DNA of 62,809 nucleotides from Peribacillus simplex (GTDB lineage: Bacteria > Bacillota > Bacilli > Bacillales > DSM-1321). This document shows, one piece after another, positions 40,501 through 47,322 of the stretch. Numbering within the stretch: position 1 is the stretch's first letter; each line of letters starts with the position of its first letter. The DNA lies in NCBI RefSeq assembly GCF_900156045.1, contig NZ_FTMX01000015.1:1-62809 (forward strand), read 5' to 3'. The notes beneath the pieces are model-generated. The model searched no databases. It worked only from the letters and a program-made list of their open reading frames with translations, and was not told the origin of the DNA. A program made the position numbers and the translations under genes.

Positions 40501-41117
40501 TCTTGATCTGTTCCGAATCCAAGGGCACGCATCAATACCGTGATCGGTAATTTCCTGGTGCGGTCGATCCGGACATACACAACATCCTTGGCGTCTGTTT
40601 CATATTCGAGCCATGCGCCACGGTTAGGAATAACGGTCGCAGAGAATCCAAGCTTACCGTTTTTATCCATTTTCCCATTGTAGTAAACACTCGGTGAGCG
40701 CACTAATTGGGATACAATTACCCGTTCAGCACCATTGATGACAAATGTACCTGTTTCAGTCATCAGCGGGAAGTCGCCCATAAATACATCCTGGTCTTTC
40801 ACTTCCCCTGTTTCTTTGTTAACAAGGCGCACTTTCACACGAAGTGGTGCAGAATACGTAACATCGCGTTCTTTTGTTTCTTCCACAGAATACTTCGGCT
40901 CAGCTAAGCTGTAATCGATGAATTCTAACGATAAATTACCTGTAAAATCCTCAATAGGAGAAATATCCTGGAACATTTCCTTTAAACCTACATCTAGAAA
41001 CCATTGATAAGAAGCTGTTTGAATTTCAATCAGATTTGGAAGATCCAAAACCTCACTGATTCTTGCATAACTTCTACGTTGGCGGTGTCGTCCATACTGA
41101 ACAAGTTGACCTGTCAA
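37548..41117 (-). CDS. rpoB: RNA polymerase beta subunit
   Basis: 1189 residues. The start is taken as TTG at 41117, giving [19 protein letters not shown] as in B. subtilis, with AAGGGGTG 6 nt upstream; a GTG three codons earlier overlaps that SD. The rifampicin region [20 protein letters not shown] matches the Bacillus drug-sensitive form. Catalytic-site segments ([12 protein letters not shown] and [11 protein letters not shown]) are intact. The acidic C-terminal tail is typical of Firmicutes. Confidence 0.97.
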   Translation of the reverse strand: [1189 protein letters not shown]

Positions 41118-41195
41118 CTGATTCACCCCTTAAATCAAGCGTTATAAGGATCCATTTGCCTCGGAAAAGGAATCATTTCCATAGACAAAAAGAAA

Positions 41196-41218
41196 ATGGT
41201 TTTTATTTTAAAAACCAC
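41196..41218 (-). other. A/T hairpin with T-run upstream of rpoB
   Basis: On the minus strand TGGTTTTTA pairs with TAAAAACCA around three A, followed by TTTTCTTTTTG. It resembles an intrinsic terminator but has a GC-poor stem, so it would be a weak attenuator at best in the rpoB leader. Confidence 0.4.
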
Positions 41219-41330
41219 TATTTCTCATAAAACGAACTATTATTTATATATTTTTTCCATATTATCCATTGATTATACATCAATGGTATAAAAATTGCAT
41301 AGTTACGGAATTATATATATGCATTTTATA

Positions 41331-41359
41331 ATACTAACATAGCGAAAATTTAGAGTCAA
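41331..41359 (-). promoter_or_regulatory. rpoB promoter (sigma A)
   Basis: TTGACT (41354-41359) and TAGTAT (41331-41336) with 17 bp between, overlapping the rsmC stop codon on the minus strand. It gives a leader of about 205 nt that holds the A/T hairpin at 41196-41218. Confidence 0.65.
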
Positions 41360-41967
41360 ACCTTTTTGGATAATAGTATATAGTAACCTTTTTTCTTAAC
41401 GGGTACTTCAATATTTCCAAATAATTGCTCCATTTTATCCATTGCGGATGGAGCCCCTTGTTTTTTTTGAATGACAACCCATAATTCTCCACCAGCTACC
41501 AAACTGCGATAGCCTTCTTCTAAAATTTCGTGGACTACACTTTTACCTGCGCGAATGGGAGGGTTCGTAAGAATCGCCGCGAATTGATTGGAGGCAACTT
41601 TGTCAAAACGATCACTTTCGTAAACCTTCACATTTGAGATCCCATTTGAAGCCGCATTCTCTTTTGACAATTCAACTGCCCGGCTATTTATATCAATCAT
41701 TTCAATCGTTCTATCGGGATAAGCTGCCGCAATCGATATTCCAATTGGCCCATAACCGCAACCAACATCGAGAATATCTCCTTCCACAGCTTCATCTAGG
41801 TTAAAACTTTCAACCAAAAGACGCGATCCGAAATCAACTTCCTTTTTCGAAAAAACACCATTATCACTTTTGAAGCGAAATGTACGTCCCTTTAATGTGA
41901 AATCCCAAAATTTCGGATTGCTTACGACATCCGGTTTATGTGAGTAGTAATGCTCTGTCAGAGTCAT
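41356..41967 (-). CDS. YbxB, RsmC-like 16S rRNA guanine-N2 methyltransferase
   Basis: 203 residues, SAM-dependent methyltransferase small domain. SAM motif DVGCGYGPIG near residue 67 and the catalytic NPPIRAGK (N-P-P-[FYI]) typical of RsmC-type enzymes acting on G in rRNA. The stated start (ATG 41967) directly abuts its GGGGGAG SD. A CTG two codons later (41961) would have ideal spacing and give MTEHYYS, matching the N-terminus (MSEHYYS) I recall for B. subtilis YbxB, so translation may start there. Sits between rplL and rpoB as in B. subtilis. Confidence 0.85.
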   Translation of the reverse strand: MTLTEHYYSHKPDVVSNPKFWDFTLKGRTFRFKSDNGVFSKKEVDFGSRLLVESFNLDEAVEGDILDVGCGYGPIGISIAAAYPDRTIEMIDINSRAVELSKENAASNGISNVKVYESDRFDKVASNQFAAILTNPPIRAGKSVVHEILEEGYRSLVAGGELWVVIQKKQGAPSAMDKMEQLFGNIEVPVKKKGYYILLSKKV

Positions 41968-42109
41968 CTCCCCCTATCAGAAAGGAATATTGAAGATTTA
42001 ATGAGAGAAGAGAATTGAAGAATGGATGCTTGCACGCCGGAATGTTCGAATAACGAAATCCTCGTTACTAAACCATTAACGGCTAGTTTCCGTCATTTCT
42101 TTAAAAATG

Positions 42110-42146
42110 AAGAAAAAAAGCCCGCCAGTGATAGCGAGCTTTTTGT
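42110..42146 (-). terminator. terminator after rplL
   Basis: AAAAAGCTCGC pairs with GCGGGCTTTTT (one U-G pair) around TATCACTG, followed by further T on the minus strand, 11 nt after the rplL stop. Partial read-through here would set the ratio of L12 to RNA polymerase. Confidence 0.82.
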
Positions 42147-42156
42147 TTATGCAAGA

Positions 42157-42516
42157 TTACTTAACTTCAACGCCAGCTCCAACTTCTTCAAGTTTAGCTT
42201 TGATTTCTTCAGCTTCTTCTTTAGAAGCAGCTTCTTTGATTGCTTTTGGAGTGTTGTCAACAAGTTCTTTTGCTTCTTTAAGTCCAAGACCTGTAACTTC
42301 ACGTACAGCTTTGATAACTTTGATTTTTTGATCTCCAGCAGATGTAAGGATTACATCAAACTCAGTTTTTTCTTCAGCAGCAGCGCCACCAGCAGCAGCT
42401 ACAGCTACAGGTGCAGCAGCAGTTACGCCGAATTCTTCTTCGATTGCTTTTACAAGGTCGTTTAATTCTAAAACAGTCATATTTTTAACTGCTTCAATGA
42501 TTTGATCTTTAGTCAT
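42157..42516 (-). CDS. rplL: 50S ribosomal protein L7/L12
   Basis: 119 residues. Stalk protein present in several copies per ribosome that recruits translational GTPases. N-terminal dimer domain, Ala/Gly hinge (AAAPVAVAAAGGAAAEE), and the C-terminal domain with KIKVIKAVREVTGLGLKEAK. ATG at 42516 follows GAGGAGGAAATAAAA. Confidence 0.97.
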   Translation of the reverse strand: MTKDQIIEAVKNMTVLELNDLVKAIEEEFGVTAAAPVAVAAAGGAAAEEKTEFDVILTSAGDQKIKVIKAVREVTGLGLKEAKELVDNTPKAIKEAASKEEAEEIKAKLEEVGAGVEVK

Positions 42517-42578
42517 TTTTATTTCCTCCTCGAAATGGTTGGTTTTTTTTGAATCAATAGGCTAGATAAGCGGTTAGC

Positions 42579-43079
42579 TTACGCGCCTTGTTCTTCTTTT
42601 TGCTCTGCAACAGCTTTTGTAGCAAGAGCAAGTCCGCGCATAGGTGCTTGTAGCACGCTGAGTAGCATTGAAAGTAGGCCTTCGCGTGAAGGTAGTTCTG
42701 CAAGAGCTTTAATTTCTTCAGCAGTTGCAACATTTCCTTCGATAACTCCAGCTTTGATTTCTAAAGCTTCATGTTTTTTCGCAAAATCGTTAAGGATTTT
42801 TGCTGGCGCAATAACATCTTCAGTTGAGAATGCAATTGCGTTTGGACCTGTTAATGATTCGTTCAAAGCGCTAAGTTCAGCACTTTCAGCAGCACGGCGA
42901 GTTAAAGAGTTTTTGTAAACTTTAAACTCAACGCCAGCTTCACGAAGTTGCTTACGAAGTTCTGTTACTTGAGCAACAGTCAATCCACGGTAGTCAACAA
43001 CTACTGTTGATTGGCTTGAAGTTAACTTATCAGAAATCTCAGCAACGATTTTTTGCTTTTGTTCAATAATTGCGTTCAT
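42579..43079 (-). CDS. rplJ: 50S ribosomal protein L10
   Basis: 166 residues starting MNAIIEQKQKIVAEISDKL; 11 open codons upstream lie over the SD (AGGAGGTGTAAGG) and are excluded. Anchors the L12 stalk via its C-terminal helix (LLSVLQAPMRGLALATKAV). The preceding leader contains an L10-type regulatory structure. Confidence 0.96.
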   Translation of the reverse strand: MNAIIEQKQKIVAEISDKLTSSQSTVVVDYRGLTVAQVTELRKQLREAGVEFKVYKNSLTRRAAESAELSALNESLTGPNAIAFSTEDVIAPAKILNDFAKKHEALEIKAGVIEGNVATAEEIKALAELPSREGLLSMLLSVLQAPMRGLALATKAVAEQKEEQGA

Positions 43080-43124
43080 CCTTACACCTCCTGTAGATTT
43101 GCTTGAAAACATTTATACCGTTTC

Positions 43125-43262
43125 AAAGAAAAAGCCTTCATCTCTATTGCAGACATGAAGGCAGTAATTTCAAAAGTCATAGTCCAGGACTATTATTATC
43201 GAATTACCTCGGCAGGGAATTAAGCTCGTAATGAGCACCTACTGTCTACGGTACAAATAGTA
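43125..43262 (-). ncRNA. L10 leader RNA with attenuator
   Basis: The rplJ leader has the features of the L10 leader: a branched structure (GACAGTAGGTGCTC ... GAGGTAATTC with complementary ATAGTCCTGGACTAT hairpin) followed by a terminator hairpin, GCCTTCAT pairing with ATGAAGGC (43134-43162), and a T-rich run TTTTTCTTT. The segment GAGGTAATT can pair with AATTACTGCC, overlapping the terminator stem, so L10-L12 binding can control read-through. Confidence 0.75.
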
Positions 43263-43285
43263 TTCATTTATTCACAACAAAACTT

Positions 43286-43315
43286 ATTATAACAATAATA
43301 GTTTTGGTATGTCAA
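43286..43315 (-). promoter_or_regulatory. rplJ-rplL promoter (sigma A)
   Basis: Consensus TTGACA (43310-43315), 18 bp, consensus TATAAT (43286-43291) on the minus strand, immediately after the rplA stop. Confidence 0.85.
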
Positions 43316-43318
43316 TTA

Positions 43319-44011
43319 TTATTTGAAAGTAGAAGGATCAACTTTCACACCAGGGCCCATTGTAGTTGTTACAGAAACGTTTTTCATGTAAGTTCCTTTA
43401 GCAGCCGCAGGTTTAACTTTTAATAATGTATCATAGATAGTAGTGAAGTTTTCCACTAGTTTAGCATCTTCGAAAGATACTTTACCGATTGGAGCATGGA
43501 TGTTACCAGCTTTATCTACGCGGTATTCAACTTTACCAGCTTTGATTTCATTAACAGCTTTCGTTACATCGAAAGTTACTGTGCCAGTTTTAGGGTTAGG
43601 CATTAAACCTTTAGGTCCTAATACACGGCCAAGTTTACCAACTTCACCCATCATGTCTGGAGTCGCAACGATTACATCGAATTCGAACCATCCTTGTTGG
43701 ATTTTGTTGATGTAGTCAGATTCGCCAACGTAGTCAGCACCAGCAGCTTCCGCTTCTTTTGCTTTTTCGCCTTTAGCGAACACTAATACGCGTTGAGTTT
43801 TACCAGTACCATTCGGAAGAACAACAGCTCCACGAATTTGTTGGTCAGCTTTCTTAGGGTCTACGCCTAAACGGAAAGCAACTTCAACAGTCGCATCGAA
43901 TTTTGCGAAGTTTGCTTTTTTAGCAACTTCGATTGCTTCAGTTACAGCATAAGCCTTAGAAACTTCTACAAGCTTAGCTGCTTCAAGATACTTTTTACCT
44001 TTTTTCGCCAT
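43319..44011 (-). CDS. rplA: 50S ribosomal protein L1
   Basis: 230 residues. L1-stalk protein that moves with E-site tRNA. Motifs LGVDPKKADQQIRGAVVLPNG, GRVLGPKGLMPNPKTGTV and the C-terminal VSVTTTMGPGVKVDPSTF. ATG at 44011 follows TTAGGAGGATTTATATC. Cotranscribed with rplK. Confidence 0.97.
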   Translation of the reverse strand: MAKKGKKYLEAAKLVEVSKAYAVTEAIEVAKKANFAKFDATVEVAFRLGVDPKKADQQIRGAVVLPNGTGKTQRVLVFAKGEKAKEAEAAGADYVGESDYINKIQQGWFEFDVIVATPDMMGEVGKLGRVLGPKGLMPNPKTGTVTFDVTKAVNEIKAGKVEYRVDKAGNIHAPIGKVSFEDAKLVENFTTIYDTLLKVKPAAAKGTYMKNVSVTTTMGPGVKVDPSTFK

Positions 44012-44115
44012 GATATAAATCCTCCTAAATTGTGGTTTTAACGGAATGACCTCCCACGAATAAAGGTTGCGAGTATCAATCGCAACCCCGTAGAAACAAA
44101 TAGCAATTACATGGA

Positions 44116-44541
44116 TTAGTCTTCGATGACAATACCCATGCTGCGAGCAGTACCTTCAACCATACGCATTGCAGCTTCTACGCTTGCAGCGTTTAGGTCA
44201 GGCATTTTAGTTTCAGCAATCTCGCGCACTTGATCACGCTTGACTGTAGCAACTTTTTTACGGTTAGGTTCACCAGAACCAGACTCGATACCAGCTACTT
44301 TCTTAAGCAATACTGCAGCCGGCGGAGTTTTTGTAATGAATGTAAATGAACGGTCTTCAAATACCGTGATTTCAACAGGAATAATTAGACCAGCTTGATC
44401 TGCTGTACGAGCGTTGAACTCCTTACAGAATCCCATGATGTTTACACCAGCTTGACCTAATGCAGGACCGACTGGCGGTGCCGGATTCGCTTTACCAGCA
44501 GGAATTTGCAATTTAACCATTTTAATTACTTTTTTAGCCAC
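44116..44541 (-). CDS. rplK: 50S ribosomal protein L11
   Basis: 141 residues. Start is GTG at 44541, preceded by AAGGAGGTGTGTCTC; 18 open codons upstream cross the SD and are rejected. The Pro-rich N-terminal domain (IPAGKANPAPPVGPALGQ), where thiostrepton binds with 23S rRNA and where RelA sensing is affected, is intact. Confidence 0.96.
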   Translation of the reverse strand: MAKKVIKMVKLQIPAGKANPAPPVGPALGQAGVNIMGFCKEFNARTADQAGLIIPVEITVFEDRSFTFITKTPPAAVLLKKVAGIESGSGEPNRKKVATVKRDQVREIAETKMPDLNAASVEAAMRMVEGTARSMGIVIED

Positions 44542-44675
44542 GAGACACACCTCCTTATAAGTCCGTGATGTGGTAATAGGGTAATACCCTCCCACTCATC
44601 TTGAATTCTTTATATATTAATAAAGAATGCTTGTATCGTTGAGGCCTAAAAATTTGAAACATACTGACCTTTGAA

Positions 44676-44704
44676 ATTTTACCACTTTCAAAAGGCAATT
44701 TCAA
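44676..44704 (-). promoter_or_regulatory. rplK-rplA promoter (sigma A)
   Basis: TTGAAA (44699-44704), 17 bp, TAAAAT (44676-44681) on the minus strand, in the nusG-rplK gap. The leader contains a 9-bp A/T hairpin (ATTCTTTAT / ATAAAGAAT, 44605-44628). Confidence 0.7.
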
Positions 44705-44716
44705 GTTTTTTTCCGT

Positions 44717-45250
44717 TTATAATTTTTCCACTTGATTAAAATCAAGTTCAACCGGTGTATCACGACCGAACATATTGACTAGGACCCTTACTTTACCTTT
44801 GTCTTTATCAAGTTCTTCAATTGGCCCTGCAAAGGTTGCGAATGGTCCTTCTTTAACTTGGACCGTATCACCGATTTCAAAATCAACCTCGATTTTGCTT
44901 TCATCTACGCCCATTCGTTTAAGGACGACTTCAATTTCCTCAGGAAGCAACGCAGTCGGTTTTGACCCAGCTCCAGATGAACCTACGAAACCTGTTACGC
45001 CTGGCGTATTCCGTACAACATACCATGAATCATCCGTCATGATGATCTCAACCAATACATAACCTGGAAACACTTTCTTTTTTGTCACTTTCTTTTTGCC
45101 ATCTTTAACTTCTGTTTCTTCTTCTTCTGGAACTACAACGCGAAAGATCTTGTCTTCCATCCCCATAGTTTCAACACGTTTTTCCAAGTTAGCCTTAACC
45201 TTGTTCTCATAACCTGAATAGGTGTGAACTACATACCAATTCTTTTCCAT
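44717..45250 (-). CDS. nusG: transcription elongation/pausing factor NusG
   Basis: 177 residues. N-terminal NGN domain (MEKNWYVVHTYSGYENKVKA ... PGYVLVEI) that binds RNA polymerase, then a C-terminal KOW domain (DTVQVKEGPFATFAGPIEEL). In Bacillus NusG stimulates sequence-specific pausing and links to S10. The ATG at 45250 is certain, because an in-frame TAA lies just upstream. However, its GGGAGGG SD is about 23 nt away, with a perfect hairpin between. Confidence 0.97.
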   Translation of the reverse strand: MEKNWYVVHTYSGYENKVKANLEKRVETMGMEDKIFRVVVPEEEETEVKDGKKKVTKKKVFPGYVLVEIIMTDDSWYVVRNTPGVTGFVGSSGAGSKPTALLPEEIEVVLKRMGVDESKIEVDFEIGDTVQVKEGPFATFAGPIEELDKDKGKVRVLVNMFGRDTPVELDFNQVEKL

Positions 45251-45255
45251 GTGTT

Positions 45256-45271
45256 AGGACTTTAACGTCCT
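45256..45271 (-). promoter_or_regulatory. hairpin between SD and start codon of nusG
   Basis: AGGAC-GTTAAA-GTCCT forms a 5-bp stem-loop 5 nt before the nusG ATG. GGGAGGGA lies immediately 5' of the stem, so folding brings the SD to a normal distance from the start codon. The 5' arm itself includes AAGGA, a second possible SD that would be hidden when folded. Confidence 0.5.
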
Positions 45272-45435
45272 TCCCTCCCTGCAATCAATCATTTTCTTTA
45301 TTAATCTTTATCTTTGAACGTTTTAGCCAAAATACCATACCAGCGTCATCCCGACTCAACTAGAAAATATTGTGATGATTCATATTACAGCAGTGCTCGA
45401 TTTTGAGCTTCTTCACTTATTAAAAAAGACAAATT

Positions 45436-45463
45436 AAAAAACCCGTTTCCGGGCTTTTCTGCT
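45436..45463 (-). terminator. terminator-like hairpin between secE and nusG
   Basis: On the minus strand AAAAGCCCG-GAAA-CGGGTTTTTT forms a short GC stem capped by a GNRA loop and extended by A-T pairs, followed by TTAATTTG. It would separate rpmG-secE from nusG, although these are normally cotranscribed. I could not find a strong promoter for nusG in the remaining gap. Confidence 0.65.
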
Positions 45464-45507
45464 GACACATATTATTCTATCACTATTATACCTTATTTTT
45501 GAATCTC

Positions 45508-45690
45508 TTATTCAATAACTAAGCGAATTAATTCGGAAATGCCCAAATCGACCACTGTAAAGAACAAAGCCATGAACAATACAGTCGTTACTACCACGAT
45601 TGTATATTTGGTAAGCTCCTTGCGTTTCGGCCAGCTTACTTTTCGCATTTCGCGAGCGACTCCGCTGAAAAATTCGGTAAAACGTTTCAT
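45508..45690 (-). CDS. secE: preprotein translocase subunit SecE
   Basis: 60 residues, the short single-span Gram-positive SecE. Amphipathic N-terminal helix FFSGVAREMRKVSWPKRKEL, including the conserved KVSWP, then one membrane helix (YTIVVVTTVLFMALFFTVVDL). Partner of SecY (17870-19165). ATG at 45690 follows TTGGAGGTACATTC. Confidence 0.96.
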   Translation of the reverse strand: MKRFTEFFSGVAREMRKVSWPKRKELTKYTIVVVTTVLFMALFFTVVDLGISELIRLVIE

Positions 45691-45740
45691 GAATGTACCT
45701 CCAAGCTTTAGAAGCTTCTGTCAATCTATTTATAAAACGG

Positions 45741-45890
45741 TTATTTCGTTTCTTTATGAATCGAGTGTGAGTTGCACGTACTGCAAAATTTCTTGATTTC
45801 CAGTCGTTCGCCGCTTGTCGATTGTTTGCTCTCATAACTATAATTTCTTGAACCGCAATCACTGCATGCAAGAACTATTTTTTTTCGCAT
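45741..45890 (-). CDS. rpmG: 50S ribosomal protein L33, zinc type
   Basis: A 49-residue protein starting MRKKIVLACSDCGSRNYS, with two CxxC pairs (CSDC and CSTC) for zinc. The C-terminus HSIHKETK is standard. It is found upstream of secE in many Firmicutes. Its upstream SD is weak (GATAGGTGTATCTA), and a good sigma A promoter lies about 35 bp upstream. Confidence 0.95.
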   Translation of the reverse strand: MRKKIVLACSDCGSRNYSYESKQSTSGERLEIKKFCSTCNSHSIHKETK

Positions 45891-45924
45891 TAGATACACC
45901 TATCCTATCTACTATATCCATAAA

Positions 45925-45953
45925 ACCTTATCACGGCTGTTTTTTATTGTCAA
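45925..45953 (-). promoter_or_regulatory. rpmG-secE promoter (sigma A)
   Basis: Consensus TTGACA (45948-45953), 17 bp, TAAGGT (45925-45930) on the minus strand, between sigH and rpmG. Confidence 0.7.
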
Positions 45954-46090
45954 TATCAAAGCGGGTTCCACCCATAATGGACACCGGAAATCAAAACATC
46001 GGATACATGACATCCATTAAAAATTTTAGTGAATAATAAACTTCCATGTGGAGAAGGGACAGATGAAATTAAGCGGAAAAAGCGGAGGGA

Positions 46091-46741
46091 TTATAAACTG
46101 ATTTCCCTTACTTCCAGATAGCGCTCGAGCTTTCTTTTCACCCGCTGAAGGGCGTTGTCGATTGACTTAACATGCCGGTTCAACTCTTCCGAAATTTCTT
46201 GGTAGGTTTGTCCATCAAGGTAAAGAGCTAACACTTTTCTCTCAAGATCACTCAGGAGCTCGGCCATCTTTAATTCGATATCGTCAAACTCTTCTTGGTT
46301 GATGATCAGTTCTTCCGGGTCCAAAACTTTCGTACCCGATATGATATCCATTAGAGTTCGATCCGATTCCTCATCATAAATGGGCTTGTCCAGGGAAACA
46401 TAGGAATTGAGCGGAATATGTTTTTGACGTGTTGCTGTTTTGATAGCTGTAATGATCTGCCTCGTAATGCATAGTTCTGCAAATGCTTTAAAAGAAGATA
46501 ATTTATCCCCTTTAAAATCACGGACGGCTTTATATAAACCAATCATACCTTCTTGCACGATGTCTTCCTTATCGGCACCAATCAAGAAATAAGTCCTTGC
46601 CTTCGCTCTTACAAAATTACGATACTTTTGGATCAAATAATCCAGCGCTTCACTGTCTCCAGTGTGCACCAACCCTATCAATTCATCATCCTCAAACTGC
46701 AGATACTTTTCGTTCAGCTTCATTCCGAATTTGAGACCCAC
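46091..46741 (-). CDS. sigH: RNA polymerase sigma-H factor
   Basis: 216 residues. Sigma70 regions: 2.1-2.4 (GDSEALDYLIQKYRNFVRAKA to FAELCITRQIITAIKTATRQ) and 4.2 helix-turn-helix (LDGQTYQEISEELNRHVKSIDNALQRVKRKL). Sigma H drives transition-state and early sporulation genes. The start codon is GTG at 46741 with AGGGGG 7 nt upstream; an ATG six codons in lacks an SD. Lies between rae1 and rpmG as in B. subtilis. Confidence 0.96.
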   Translation of the reverse strand: MGLKFGMKLNEKYLQFEDDELIGLVHTGDSEALDYLIQKYRNFVRAKARTYFLIGADKEDIVQEGMIGLYKAVRDFKGDKLSSFKAFAELCITRQIITAIKTATRQKHIPLNSYVSLDKPIYDEESDRTLMDIISGTKVLDPEELIINQEEFDDIELKMAELLSDLERKVLALYLDGQTYQEISEELNRHVKSIDNALQRVKRKLERYLEVREISL

Positions 46742-46808
46742 ATTATATCCCCCTGACCTGACTCAGATAGAAATATTATACAGCAGGTAAATTTTACCCG
46801 TCAATGGT

Positions 46809-47318
46809 TCAAATTTTACCCCGGCGCCATTTTTCGAAAATTTCTGCCACTTCTTCACTTAAAGGAATTTTAGCCACGGGTCTTATCGTCGTTGTTTTTC
46901 TTACATCTTTCTTGATTTCACCTTGAATTTCTTCCATTTCAATAAGCAGTTCACGAGCGGATTTCCTTAGGGCCCCTTGGCCAAAAATCACCCACTGTTC
47001 CGTGAAGTCAGAGGTCGCCACTTGAATTTGCGTTTTGACATTATTCAGTTCAATCGCCATCTTTTCTATTCTTTCATCCGCAGTTTCATTTTCTTTTGTA
47101 AAAATTACGTCAACTTTGTGATTTTTGAATATGCGGGCAATTCCCTGAACATATTGAGCGTCAAATACGACAATTACACGGTATCCGGTAAATGCTTGAT
47201 ATTCCGCCATCATTTCTATCAGCCGATCTCTTGCAGCAGCAAGATCCCGTTCTTTTAATTCTCTCAGTTCCGGCCAAGCTCCAATAATGTTATAACCGTC
47301 CACCAACAGAATATTCAT
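46809..47318 (-). CDS. rae1: Rae1 (YacP), ribosome-associated NYN/PIN endoribonuclease
   Basis: 169 residues. NYN-domain nuclease with the acidic residues in LLVDGYNIIG, VVFDAQYV, ADERIEKMA and ATSD. In B. subtilis Rae1 enters the ribosomal A site and cuts mRNA during translation. It follows rlmB by 4 nt. Basic C-terminus KWRRGKI. Confidence 0.92.
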   Translation of the reverse strand: MNILLVDGYNIIGAWPELRELKERDLAAARDRLIEMMAEYQAFTGYRVIVVFDAQYVQGIARIFKNHKVDVIFTKENETADERIEKMAIELNNVKTQIQVATSDFTEQWVIFGQGALRKSARELLIEMEEIQGEIKKDVRKTTTIRPVAKIPLSEEVAEIFEKWRRGKI

Positions 47319-47322
47319 TTCA

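Noticed and set aside
45960..45985. GGGTGGAACCCGC upstream of rpmG, resembling a T-box core
   Set aside because: It is a small self-complementary GGGT/ACCC hairpin with no stem I, specifier or terminator, and it lies upstream of the promoter.
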